A stretch of DNA of 39,927 bases, taken from contig JADZDR010000028.1 of NCBI GenBank assembly GCA_020850945.1, forward strand, positions 1 through 39,927, in the 5' to 3' direction. This DNA comes from Acidimicrobiia bacterium (GTDB lineage: Bacteria; Actinomycetota; Acidimicrobiia; UBA2766). A program made the position numbers and the translations under genes. Numbering within the stretch: the first letter of the stretch is position 1; each line of letters opens with the position of its first letter. Below, in pieces: positions 7,669 to 15,412 of this stretch. The notes under the pieces were generated by a model. It saw nothing but the letters and a program-made list of their open reading frames with translations, did no database searches and was not told where the DNA came from.

Positions 7669-8951
7669 GATGCTGCCTCCAGCGACTCGGTGACGAGGAG
7701 ATTGACGTCGAGGATCTCGATCTGGCGGTCGTCGCCCTCATCGTGCAGCCTTGCGAGTCCCTCGCGAAACGTGTGTATGCACCACGGGCAGCTCGTCACC
7801 ATCGCGTCGGCCCCAGTCGAGAGCGCCTCCTCGATCCGCTCCTGCGCTGTTGCGATGGCGAACTCGGGGCGGGCTTCGAGGCAACCTCCACCGGCACCGC
7901 AGCACCAGGAGAACTCCCGCGTCCGCTCCATCTCGATGAGCTCCACGCCGGGAATCGCCTCGACGAGCCTGCGTGGCGCGCTGTAGCGTCCGCCGCGGCC
8001 GTCTCGCCGCATGTGGTCGGGCCGGTCGATCTTGCGGCCTTCGAACGTCCCCTGCCAGTCGTGACCCTTGCGGCCGAGGTTGCAGGGATCGTGGTACGTA
8101 ACGCGTCGCGGCCGTACAGGGCGGAGATCGAGACGACCCGAGTCGAGCAGGTCGGCCGCGATCTCGGTGACGTGGCGCACGGGCACAGGCAGGGCCTTGT
8201 CGGCTGCGGGGTAGGTGACGTTGAAGGCGCCGAAACAGTCGGAGCACGCGACAGCGACATACTCGGCGCCGGAGCTCCGGGCGCGTGAGATCATGTCGTC
8301 CGCGAAGTTGGCGAGCTCGGCCTGGAACCCGGTCTCGTAGGCGCGGACGCCGCAGCACGACTCGGCCGTACCCGAGATGCCGACGCGCAGTCCCGTTGCC
8401 AGGAGAAGTCGAGCTGCGGCACGGGCGCCTTCACGTTGTGTCTCGTCGTACGAGTAGCGGCAGCCGACGTGGAACAGGACGTCGACCTCCTCCCGGTTCG
8501 CGTCGATGAGTGCCAGCCCCTCCGCCCAATCCGCACGTTCCTCGCGGGCCCGTCCGAACACGTTGTTCTGCTTCTGCATGTTCTCGACGAGGAGGAGGTG
8601 TTCGACCTCGTAGTGGCCGAGCTCGACGGCACGGGCGCGGGCGGCCGCGAACGTGTCGACGAGGTCGATGTCGTTGCGGTAGGACTTGCAGCCGACATCG
8701 CACCCGCCACACATCGTGCACGAGTACATGATCGCGGCGGCTGTCTCGTCGAACTCCGTGCGCCCGTCGAGAGTCGACAGTGCCACGTTCAGCTTGCCGG
8801 AACCCGAATAGGCGTGGAACTCGTAGTACTGACTCGACGGGCAGACCTGCGAGTAACGGCGACTCTTGATCTGGCTGAGAGGGATCCACTTGCAGTTGCA
8901 GCAGCGCGAGCATCCCTCCATGTCGGAGCGGTAGGCCTCGAGGTCGGTCAC
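7665..8951 (-). CDS. Fe-S / heterodisulfide-reductase-type (CCG domain) electron-transfer protein
   Basis: A 428-residue GlcF/HdrB/DgcB-like protein. An unusual Cys-rich N-terminus holds C14, C17, C18 and C20, with C37 further on. A canonical CxxCxxCxxxC 4Fe-4S motif follows at C78, C81, C84 and C88. Two CCG domains come next: ESCCGVRAYETGF with a DCFGAFN partner, and HDPCNLGRKG with WCCGAGGGC. Such proteins ferry electrons between flavin dehydrogenases and ETF or quinone. The start is a GTG at 8951 preceded by AAGGAG about 7 bases away; it overlaps the upstream oxidase stop by GTGA. The much longer open frame upstream is an antisense shadow. Its position between two FAD oxidases suggests it is the shared electron conduit. 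Confidence 0.88.
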   Translation of the reverse strand: MTDLEAYRSDMEGCSRCCNCKWIPLSQIKSRRYSQVCPSSQYYEFHAYSGSGKLNVALSTLDGRTEFDETAAAIMYSCTMCGGCDVGCKSYRNDIDLVDTFAAARARAVELGHYEVEHLLLVENMQKQNNVFGRAREERADWAEGLALIDANREEVDVLFHVGCRYSYDETQREGARAAARLLLATGLRVGISGTAESCCGVRAYETGFQAELANFADDMISRARSSGAEYVAVACSDCFGAFNVTYPAADKALPVPVRHVTEIAADLLDSGRLDLRPVRPRRVTYHDPCNLGRKGHDWQGTFEGRKIDRPDHMRRDGRGGRYSAPRRLVEAIPGVELIEMERTREFSWCCGAGGGCLEARPEFAIATAQERIEEALSTGADAMVTSCPWCIHTFREGLARLHDEGDDRQIEILDVNLLVTESLEAAS

Positions 8952-10297
8952 TTCCCACTCCTTGTCCAGAGCCGGCCCGGCGCGAGGATCCCGGCCGGGT
9001 CGAGGATCGTCTTCACGAGGTCCAGGGTTCGGACCGAGTCGGGACAACGTGCATAGACGCTCGAGGCGGCAGCCGGTGCGGGCCGCGAGAAGAAGGCGCC
9101 GGCGGCGGCCAGCTCTCGCGTCAGGTCCGGCATGTCGGCGTCCAGGCCGGCGTGCAGATCGGTGGTCGAGTCGTCGAGGAACGCCGTGATCTCGACGTGG
9201 CAGGAGCGACCCTGGTCGAGTGGTTGGATGTAGGTCCCGACGGTCGCCGGATCCACACCCAGGCCCACCCAGCGCTCCCGCGCGATCGCGGCGAGGCGGG
9301 GGGCGGTGTCGAGCGAGGAGAGGAAGAACACGTCCCGGAACGCGCCCGGGACCTTCCACCGATGGTCGGAGGTCACGCCGAGAGCAGCGTCGAGGAAGCC
9401 GGCGGGAAGGGCGTCGGACCCGGCCGCGAGGCCGACGCCGGCCGCGGCGGCGATGGCCGCGGCGTCGTGGGTCTGGACCTCGAGGCTCTCCTCGGGCAGG
9501 AACGGCAGGCTGCCGATGCGGACGAGCGCCGTCCACTCCGCGACGGGTTCGATGGGCGATCCGACCGCCTGTCCGAGGGCCCGCAGCGCGGCGGTGTCGA
9601 AGATCGAGATCTCGTCACAGATCCGCACGCGGGTCACGCCGTGCACGAAGTCCGCGACAGGTCCGAGCTCGTCCGCGCAGACGGCATGATCCGTCGTGAG
9701 CTGCGGCCGCACCTCGAGGCGGATCGACCCCCACGTGGCCACACCCATCGTGCCCTGCGACCCCTGCACGACTTTGAGGAGGTCGGTCTGGGCAGGTCCG
9801 AGCGGATTCTTCTGATGCATGCCGGCGGCCCACTGCTCTTCCAGCGTGTCGCCGGGACCCGCGGCACCGCCCGTGCGGAAGCGGTCACCCGTTCCGAACC
9901 AGAGCTCGGCACAGAGCAGGGGGTCGGTCATGTCCCAGTGGTACTTGGGCACGAGAGGTGGCTCGCGATCGAGGAAGGCGGCGAGAACGGACTTGCCGGG
10001 TGTCGGAAGGAGAGGATGCGTGACCCGGAGTCCCTCGGGTTCGAGGCGCTGCTCGAGACCGGCGAACGTCACGCCCGGCTCGACGATCGCCACCCTGTTG
10101 CGACGATCGACGACGACGGTCTCGTCGAGGGTCGAGAGGTCGAGGAGTATCTCGTCTCCACCGGCGGCACCCCGGCCGATGCGGGCCGGCCCGGTCGACG
10201 AACGCGGCACGACCGGTGTGCCGTCTCGCCCGGCCGCGCTGAGGATCGTTCCGACGTCGGTGGGCGACTTGGCACGGATGTGGGTTGCGTCAGCCAC
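8948..10297 (-). CDS. FAD-binding oxidoreductase (GlcD/GlcE-like)
   Basis: A 449-residue PCMH-type FAD protein. The FAD-binding half covers about 1-190 (PRSSTGPARIGRG, RVAIVEPGVTFAGLEQ, KVVQGSQGTMGVATWG). The C-terminus DLVKTILDPAGILAPGRLW is the classic end of glycolate/D-lactate dehydrogenase-type oxidases. It is shorter than GlcD (about 500) and closer to GlcE in size. It probably oxidises a 2-hydroxy acid or similar substrate together with the CCG Fe-S protein, or is a structural FAD subunit. The GTG start at 10297 overlaps the end of tetR by 8 bases, so the whole set is probably read from one promoter upstream of tetR. Confidence 0.85.
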   Translation of the reverse strand: MADATHIRAKSPTDVGTILSAAGRDGTPVVPRSSTGPARIGRGAAGGDEILLDLSTLDETVVVDRRNRVAIVEPGVTFAGLEQRLEPEGLRVTHPLLPTPGKSVLAAFLDREPPLVPKYHWDMTDPLLCAELWFGTGDRFRTGGAAGPGDTLEEQWAAGMHQKNPLGPAQTDLLKVVQGSQGTMGVATWGSIRLEVRPQLTTDHAVCADELGPVADFVHGVTRVRICDEISIFDTAALRALGQAVGSPIEPVAEWTALVRIGSLPFLPEESLEVQTHDAAAIAAAAGVGLAAGSDALPAGFLDAALGVTSDHRWKVPGAFRDVFFLSSLDTAPRLAAIARERWVGLGVDPATVGTYIQPLDQGRSCHVEITAFLDDSTTDLHAGLDADMPDLTRELAAAGAFFSRPAPAAASSVYARCPDSVRTLDLVKTILDPAGILAPGRLWTRSGK

Positions 10298-10952
10298 GTC
10301 CGTCCTCCTTCCTCGGTGTGGCCGCCTCGCGGAGCTCGGTCAGGCCGACCGCGACGAGGCTCGTGCGCACCATCGTCACGAGCATGTCGACCTCCGCCTC
10401 CTCCCCGTCGATCTCCTGCGCGAGGAGGAGGCCGTCGGTGAGGACGAGTACGAATCGGGCGAGGCGTCGGTACGCGGCCTCGACCGCGTCGCTGCGGTCG
10501 AGGCCGAGCAACTCGGCGAGACGGCGGGCGAGCAGCTCCCGGGCGCGGGTGCGCACGCGGCGCACGCTCTCGCGCACGGAGGGGTCGGGGTTGCTCCGGT
10601 CCAACCCCGTGAGGAGCATGAGGCGCAGGATCTCGGGCCGGCGCCGAATCGAACCGACGAGGGCGAGGAGGGCGTCATCGAGGGTGGTGCCCTCGCCGCG
10701 GGGGACTGCCATCTCGAGCTCGTCGATCCACTCCGAGGCGGTCTCCTCGACCACTTGCGCGAGGAGCCCCTCCTTGCTGCCGAAGTGCCAGTAGATGGAG
10801 GTCGGGGGCAGGCCCGTCTCGGCGCAGATCGCCCCGATCGGCGTGGCGGCATATCCTCGCTCGGCCATGAGGGCCCTGGCCGTATCGAGGATGCGTGCCC
10901 TCGAAGCTGCACCCCGCCCCGAAGGCGTGCGTGTTGCTGTCGCTCGTGCCAC
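10290..10952 (-). CDS. TetR-family transcriptional regulator
   Basis: A 220-residue repressor. The N-terminal helix-turn-helix spans about 17-63 (SRARILDTARALMAERGY, then PPTSIYWHFGSKEGLLAQVV, a typical TetR recognition helix). The rest is the helical ligand-binding domain. It is the first gene of the minus-strand oxidase/ETF operon and overlaps the next gene by 8 bases. It therefore probably represses itself and the operon until a substrate-derived ligand binds. A 15-bp tandem repeat 25-54 bases upstream of its GTG start is the likely operator. Confidence 0.92.
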   Translation of the reverse strand: MARATATRTPSGRGAASRARILDTARALMAERGYAATPIGAICAETGLPPTSIYWHFGSKEGLLAQVVEETASEWIDELEMAVPRGEGTTLDDALLALVGSIRRRPEILRLMLLTGLDRSNPDPSVRESVRRVRTRARELLARRLAELLGLDRSDAVEAAYRRLARFVLVLTDGLLLAQEIDGEEAEVDMLVTMVRTSLVAVGLTELREAATPRKEDGRG

Positions 10953-10976
10953 CGCTCCCCTCTCAGCTCCACAACC

Positions 10977-11006
10977 TGTAGCGAACGTTACTGTAGGGAA
11001 CGTTAC
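10977..11006. promoter_or_regulatory. Tandem 15-bp repeat, candidate TetR operator
   Basis: TGTAGCGAACGTTAC at 10977-10991 is followed at once by TGTAGGGAACGTTAC at 10992-11006, with one mismatch. Each contains the self-complementary core AACGTT; the cores are 15 bp apart. Read on the minus strand, a TACAGT (10995-10990) fits a -10 box inside the repeat, so bound regulator would block tetR transcription. It is an AT-richer spot in the tetR/ABC1-kinase divergent region. Confidence 0.65.
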
Positions 11007-11109
11007 ATGCTTTTGCGCGAGGAGTCAACCCCGAGAGGGGCCGGCCGGCTCCGTCCGCGGGTTCGCGTTCGGCACCCGGGAATCGGCATCATTGGAGGGG
11101 ACGGAGAGG

Positions 11110-11153
11110 ACTGGGTACCTGAGCGGCGATATATCGCCGCTCAGGTACCCAGT
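11110..11153. repeat. Perfect 44-bp palindrome, copy 2 of 2
   Basis: The inner 42 bases (11111-11152) are identical to 4355-4396, with perfect pairing and no loop. The outermost pair is A/T here and T/A in copy 1, so the flanking base differs but is still complementary. It sits in the divergent region between tetR and the ABC1-kinase gene and ends 23 bases before the kinase ATG, almost the same offset as copy 1. Confidence 0.95.
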
Positions 11154-11176
11154 TGGAGTGTGAGAGGGACCGGACC

Positions 11177-12559
11177 ATGGCGAAGAAGAAGTCCGTGAGC
11201 ACAGGGCGCGTCGGGCGGGCGCGACGCGTGGGTACGTTCGGAGCCGGCATGGGGTCACGGCTCGCGTGGGCGGGGATGCGCAGTGCGGGACGTTCGGACG
11301 AGCACAAGGCGGAGGTCCTCGCGGACTTCCACCTGCGCACGGCCGAGCAGATGCGCGCGGTGCTCGGGACCATGAAGGGTGCCGCCGCCAAGCTCGGCCA
11401 GATGGCGTCCTTCATCGACTCGGCCATGATCCCGCCCGAGTTCGCCGACCTTTACCACGAGGTCCTCGCCGAGCTGCGCGACGACATGCCGCCCATGACC
11501 TACGACGAGCTCGCCGAGATGTTCGAGCGTGACCACGGCGGGCCCCCCGACGCCGTGTTCGAGGAGTTCGACCCCGAGCCGATCGCCGCCGCCTCGATCG
11601 GGCAGGTGCACAGTGCCCGCCTCTTCGGCGGGGATCCCGTGGTCGTGAAGGTCCAGTACCCGGGGATCGACAAGGCAATCATGAGCGACCTCAAGAACGC
11701 GAAGGCGTTCATGTGGCTCCTCCCCGTCTTCGCACCCGGCCTCGAGGCCGGACCCCTCGTGAAGGAAACCGAGCGCGCGCTCCTCGAGGAGCTCGACTAC
11801 CGGCGTGAGGCCGCGCATCAGGAGCGCTTCGCCGCCGTTTACCGGGGTCATCCCTTCGTCGTCGTGCCCGAACCCGTGCTCGAGCTCTGCGGTGCCCACA
11901 CGCTGGTCTGCGAGGACGTGCGAGGCACACGCTTCGACGACTTCGTCGCGACAGCGGACGCCGCGGATCGCAACCGGGCGGCGGAGATCATCTTCCGGTA
12001 CTCCTTCGGGACCCTCTACCGCTTCGGCTTCTTCAACGCCGACACGCATCCCGGCAACTACGCCTTCCGTGAAGACGGCAAGGTCGTCTTCTACGATTAC
12101 GGCGCGGTCAAGCAGGTCTCGGCCGACGACTGGCGACGTTTCGTCGGCATGACACGGCCCCTCATGGAGGGCGACACACAGCTCCTGTTCGAGGAGTGCG
12201 TCGCCAACGGCTTCGTGCGCCGCCCCGACAAGGTCGAACCGGAGCGCCTGCACGCGTGGCTCGACCTCGTCGCGGGCCGCATGCTCCGCACGGACGGCGA
12301 TGTCACGATCACACGCGAGATGGTCGGTGAGACCGTCGCGTCGACGACCGACCCCCTCAACGACTGGTACTCGGTGACGAAGTGGCTGAACGTGGACCCC
12401 GAAGCCCTCCTGATCGGACGCATGCAGATCGGGATCATGGCGGTCCTCGCGAAGATGGACGCCACGGCGAACTGGCACAGCATCGTGCGCGAATGGGTGT
12501 ACGACGAGGTGCCGACGACGTCGCTCGGCCGTACGGATGCGGACTTCTTCTCGGGGTGA
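11177..12559 (+). CDS. ABC1/AarF/UbiB-family atypical kinase
   Basis: A 460-residue UbiB-fold protein. Visible family motifs are KLGQ (K72-Q75), the Ala-rich loop AAASIGQVHSA (137-147), the VAIK-like lysine K158 in VVVKVQYPG, the catalytic loop ADTHPGN (288-294) and DYG (307-309) for DFG. In other bacteria these proteins support isoprenoid-quinone synthesis or lipid homeostasis through ATPase activity. Substrates here are unknown. I prefer the ATG at 11177 (GAGAGGGA upstream) to the in-frame TTG at 11153, which falls inside the palindrome. The last four bases overlap the start of the next gene. A second ABC1 kinase begins to appear at the right edge of the window. Confidence 0.9.
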   Translation: MAKKKSVSTGRVGRARRVGTFGAGMGSRLAWAGMRSAGRSDEHKAEVLADFHLRTAEQMRAVLGTMKGAAAKLGQMASFIDSAMIPPEFADLYHEVLAELRDDMPPMTYDELAEMFERDHGGPPDAVFEEFDPEPIAAASIGQVHSARLFGGDPVVVKVQYPGIDKAIMSDLKNAKAFMWLLPVFAPGLEAGPLVKETERALLEELDYRREAAHQERFAAVYRGHPFVVVPEPVLELCGAHTLVCEDVRGTRFDDFVATADAADRNRAAEIIFRYSFGTLYRFGFFNADTHPGNYAFREDGKVVFYDYGAVKQVSADDWRRFVGMTRPLMEGDTQLLFEECVANGFVRRPDKVEPERLHAWLDLVAGRMLRTDGDVTITREMVGETVASTTDPLNDWYSVTKWLNVDPEALLIGRMQIGIMAVLAKMDATANWHSIVREWVYDEVPTTSLGRTDADFFSG

Positions 12560-13476
12560 CGCGGTACGCGGTCCTCGGCACGGGTGCGGTCGGCGCATGG
12601 TACGGCGCCCGCCTCTCCCGAGCCGGCCACGACGTCCACTTCCTCTGCCGGTCGGACTTCGACCACGTGCGCACACAGGGCCTCCTCGTCGAATCCCCCG
12701 ACGGGGACATACATCTGCCCCACGCGCAGGCGTACTGCGATGTCGCCGACATGCCGCGCTGCGACGTCGCACTCGTGGCGTGGAAGACGACATCGAACGG
12801 TGCGCTCGGCCCCGCCCTGCACGCAGTCGCTGACGACACGACGACAGTGGTGATGCTCCAGAACGGCCTCGGCAACGAGGCCGCGGCACTCGCTGCTTCG
12901 GACCGGGAGCCGGGCCAGGTCGTCGCCGGTCTCAGCTTCATCTGCTCGCACAAGATCGGACCGGGCCACGTGCGGCACCTCGACTACGGTGCCGTGACCA
13001 TCGCCGGTGGCGGAACGGACCGGGGGGAACGGCTCGCTGCGGACCTACGTGAGGCCGGCATACCCGTCACGGCCGTGGAGGCCGAGGCCGAACCGGCCCG
13101 CTGGCGCAAGCTGGTCTGGAACGTCCCCTACAACGGACTGTGCGTCCTCCTCGACACGACGACGGATGCCCTCATGGCCGACGACGGGACGCGAGCCGAG
13201 GTCGAGGCCCTCATGCACGAGGTGCGGGCGGCGGCGGCGAGCCGCGGGATCACGATCCCGGCCGAGTTCGCCCACGCCATGCTCACGGACACCGACCGCA
13301 TGCAGTCCTATACGCCATCCACGAAGCTCGACTACGACCGCGGCGCCCGCATGGAAGTGGATGCGATCTTCGGTGCGCCCGTGCGGGCGGCCCGGATCGG
13401 GGGTGTCGACGTGCCCCGCATGGCTCTCCTCTACCGGTCGCTCCTCTTCCTCGACAGCCGTTCCCGCGACGGGTGA
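12556..13476 (+). CDS. Ketopantoate reductase (ApbA/PanE)-family oxidoreductase
   Basis: A 306-residue NADP-binding dehydrogenase. The N-terminus TRYAVLGTGAVGAWYG has the GxGxxG dinucleotide motif (G8, G10, G13). The C-terminal helical domain includes RWRKLVWNVPYNG, with K185 and N189 as the probable catalytic lysine and the following conserved Asn. True PanE reduces 2-dehydropantoate to pantoate for CoA synthesis, but the family also includes paralogues of other specificity, so I give no symbol. The GTG start overlaps the ABC1-kinase stop as GTGA (12556-12559), indicating translational coupling. Confidence 0.85.
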   Translation: MTRYAVLGTGAVGAWYGARLSRAGHDVHFLCRSDFDHVRTQGLLVESPDGDIHLPHAQAYCDVADMPRCDVALVAWKTTSNGALGPALHAVADDTTTVVMLQNGLGNEAAALAASDREPGQVVAGLSFICSHKIGPGHVRHLDYGAVTIAGGGTDRGERLAADLREAGIPVTAVEAEAEPARWRKLVWNVPYNGLCVLLDTTTDALMADDGTRAEVEALMHEVRAAAASRGITIPAEFAHAMLTDTDRMQSYTPSTKLDYDRGARMEVDAIFGAPVRAARIGGVDVPRMALLYRSLLFLDSRSRDG

Positions 13477-13479
13477 CCG

Positions 13480-13509
13480 GGTTCGACCCGCGAGCCCCCG
13501 AACCGCGGG
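13480..13509. terminator. Possible bidirectional terminator hairpin
   Basis: Between the convergent PanE-like and NfuA genes, GGTTCG (13480-13485) pairs with CGAACC (13499-13504), and a competing stem pairs CCCGCG (13487-13492) with CGCGGG (13504-13509). There is no T-tract. Position between two converging stops is the main support. Confidence 0.35.
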
Positions 13510-13510
13510 G

Positions 13511-14128
13511 TTACTTCTTCGACTGTGCGTAGTAGGGGTCGGCGCCGGCGGCGTGGTCGGTCACGTCGACGATCCGTGTGATCTCGGGGATGTGCTCGAG
13601 GATCGCGGCCTCGACACCCTGGCTCAGGGTCGCCGCCGCCATGCCACAGCCCTGGCAGCCGCCGCCCATGCGTACGTATGCCGTCACGTCCTCGACGGAC
13701 ACGAGCGACACGAAACCGCCATGGGACGCGATCGCCGGATTGATACGGGTCTCGAGCAACTCGACGACTGCCTGGGCGACGGGACTGCTCAGGTCGCCCA
13801 CCGATTCCGGATCTCTCGCGTCGAACGCCGGCCGGTTCGGATTCACGAGCACGAGGGCTCCGTCCTCGACCTCGAGCCGCGCGCCCGCAAGCTTCGCGAC
13901 CGATGCCTTCGGGATAACCACGGGCAGGTCGCCGTAGCGTTGCACATGGTCGTCGGGGTACACCTCGTCGAGGCCCGAGAAGTACATGTCGTACGCGAAG
14001 TCGGAGCCGTCCACGCCGGTCACCTCGAGCCAGAGGCCGAGACTCTCGGGATCGTCCTCGTCGGTGCGTACACCCTGCACGATCTCGAGCGCGTCGTCGG
14101 ACAGGGTCACGACAGGTTCATCGGACAT
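13511..14128 (-). CDS. NfuA-type Fe-S cluster carrier (NifU domain)
   Basis: A 205-residue protein. Residues about 1-105 resemble a degenerate A-type (HesB/IscA) domain, including VTGVDGSDFAYDM and LPVVIPKAS but lacking its Cys ligands. Residues about 115-195 form the NifU C-terminal domain with GGGCQGCGMA, whose C158 and C161 ligate a cluster shared between two monomers. It probably delivers 4Fe-4S clusters to client enzymes. It is divergent from the ATP-grasp/radical SAM pair, a natural client by context. AGGAAGAAGAG upstream of the ATG is a good ribosome site. Confidence 0.9.
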   Translation of the reverse strand: MSDEPVVTLSDDALEIVQGVRTDEDDPESLGLWLEVTGVDGSDFAYDMYFSGLDEVYPDDHVQRYGDLPVVIPKASVAKLAGARLEVEDGALVLVNPNRPAFDARDPESVGDLSSPVAQAVVELLETRINPAIASHGGFVSLVSVEDVTAYVRMGGGCQGCGMAAATLSQGVEAAILEHIPEITRIVDVTDHAAGADPYYAQSKK

Positions 14129-14165
14129 GGTCGCGGCTCTTCTTCCTGGAGGTGGGCAAAGGCGA

Positions 14166-14179
14166 TGGTGTTTTCACCA
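14166..14179. promoter_or_regulatory. Inverted repeat in divergent promoter, candidate operator
   Basis: TGGTG-TTTT-CACCA is a perfect 5-bp inverted repeat around TTTT, in an AT-rich pocket between nfuA and the ATP-grasp gene. A weak -10-like CATACT (14192-14197) lies six bases before the ATP-grasp ATG, and no Shine-Dalgarno sequence is visible. The ATP-grasp mRNA may therefore be leaderless, with this repeat near its -35 region. Confidence 0.4.
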
Positions 14180-14203
14180 ACGAAGTTGTTACATACTACC
14201 GCT

Positions 14204-15412
14204 ATGCATCGCGTGCTCCTCATCGCACCCGCCGCGGGATATCGGACGCGGGATTTCCTCGGCGCCGCGGCCCGGCTCGGTGTCGAGGTCACCGTAGCCG
14301 GGGATGCCGACTTCCCGGCGCTCGGCGCGGACGGCTCGACCGTCCACATCAGCCTCGCGGACACGCAACATGCGACTGACGAGATCATCGCGTCCGACTT
14401 CTCCCGGTCCGTGGATGCGATCGTCGCCCTCGACGATCGCGGCGTCGAGATCGCTGCCGCTGCATCGGCCCGTCTCGGCCTCGCCCATCCCGCCCTCGAC
14501 GCCGTCACGGCCACCGTCGACAAGGCCGAGTTGCGCAAGCGTCTCGACGTCCCCCAGCCGGCGTGGCGACTCGTCGGGCCCGGCGCAGATCCGAGTCACG
14601 CCGCGGCCGAGATCGGCTTCCCCGTCGTCCTCAAACCGCGCCGTCTCACGGCGAGCCGCGGCGTCATCAGGGCCGACACTGCCGCCGACGCACGGGCGGC
14701 GCGCGACCGCATCCGTCGCATAGTGGCGGACGCGTGCGGAGATCCCGACGAGCCGATCCTCGTCGAGGGCTTCGTCCCCGGACGTGAGGTCGCGGTCGAG
14801 GCGATCGCCCACGCCGGCCGGATCGAGGTCCTCGCCGTGTTCGACAAACCCGACCAGTCCGACGGCCCCTACTTCGAGGAGACGATCTACGTCACACCGA
14901 GCCGATTGCCCGAGGAGGCACTGCGCCGTGTCGAGGCACTCGCCGGCCGGGCGGCACTCGGCCTCGGGCTCGACTCGGGCGCCTTGCACGTCGAGATCCG
15001 CGTGCAGCCCGACGGCACCCCGATCCTCGTCGAGATCGCTGCCCGCACCATAGGTGGGGCGTGCGCCCGTGCCCTGCGCTTCGGCCTCGGCACGCCCCTG
15101 GAGGAGCTCGTCCTCCGCGAGGCGCTCGATCTGCCACCGACGTCCACGCGGCCGGCCCACAGGGCCTCGGGTGTCCTCATGCTCCCCACGCCCCGAGGCG
15201 GCAGCCTTCGCGAGGTGCGAGGGCAGGACGACGTGCTCGCCCTGCCCGGTGTCGACGGCATCGAGATCACGATTCCGGTCGGAGCCGAGGTCCGCCCCCC
15301 TCCCGAGTCGGACCGTTACCTCGGTTTCGTCTTCGCCCACGGCGGCACACCCGACGCAGTGGAAGCGACGCTTCGCGCCGCGGGCCGCCTCGTCGAAGTG
15401 GTCGTGGCGTGA
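14204..15412 (+). CDS. ATP-grasp domain protein (carboxylate-amine ligase-like)
   Basis: A 402-residue ATP-grasp enzyme. Residues 1-105 form a preATP-grasp Rossmann region (HRVLLIAPAAGYRTRDFLGAA). ATP-binding elements include FPVVLKPRR (K144), the ILVEGFVPGREV loop (E188) and the metal-binding stretch HVEIRVQPDG...ILVEIAARTIGG (E264, E277). Such enzymes join a carboxylate to an amine through an acyl phosphate; the pattern resembles biotin-carboxylase or L-amino-acid-ligase types. It overlaps the radical SAM gene as GTGA, so the two are probably made together and act in one pathway. The product is unknown. Sequence upstream in this frame is antisense or out of frame with neighbours and is not part of the gene. 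Confidence 0.88.
   Translation: MHRVLLIAPAAGYRTRDFLGAAARLGVEVTVAGDADFPALGADGSTVHISLADTQHATDEIIASDFSRSVDAIVALDDRGVEIAAAASARLGLAHPALDAVTATVDKAELRKRLDVPQPAWRLVGPGADPSHAAAEIGFPVVLKPRRLTASRGVIRADTAADARAARDRIRRIVADACGDPDEPILVEGFVPGREVAVEAIAHAGRIEVLAVFDKPDQSDGPYFEETIYVTPSRLPEEALRRVEALAGRAALGLGLDSGALHVEIRVQPDGTPILVEIAARTIGGACARALRFGLGTPLEELVLREALDLPPTSTRPAHRASGVLMLPTPRGGSLREVRGQDDVLALPGVDGIEITIPVGAEVRPPPESDRYLGFVFAHGGTPDAVEATLRAAGRLVEVVVA

Noticed and set aside
8952-9536. Upstream extension of the CCG Fe-S gene
   Set aside because: Overlaps the FAD oxidase gene in another frame of the same strand; a good ribosome site and GTGA overlap fix the start at 8951.
11255-12889. 544-residue minus-strand open frame
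   Set aside because: Antisense shadow of the ABC1 kinase, whose motifs are complete on the plus strand.
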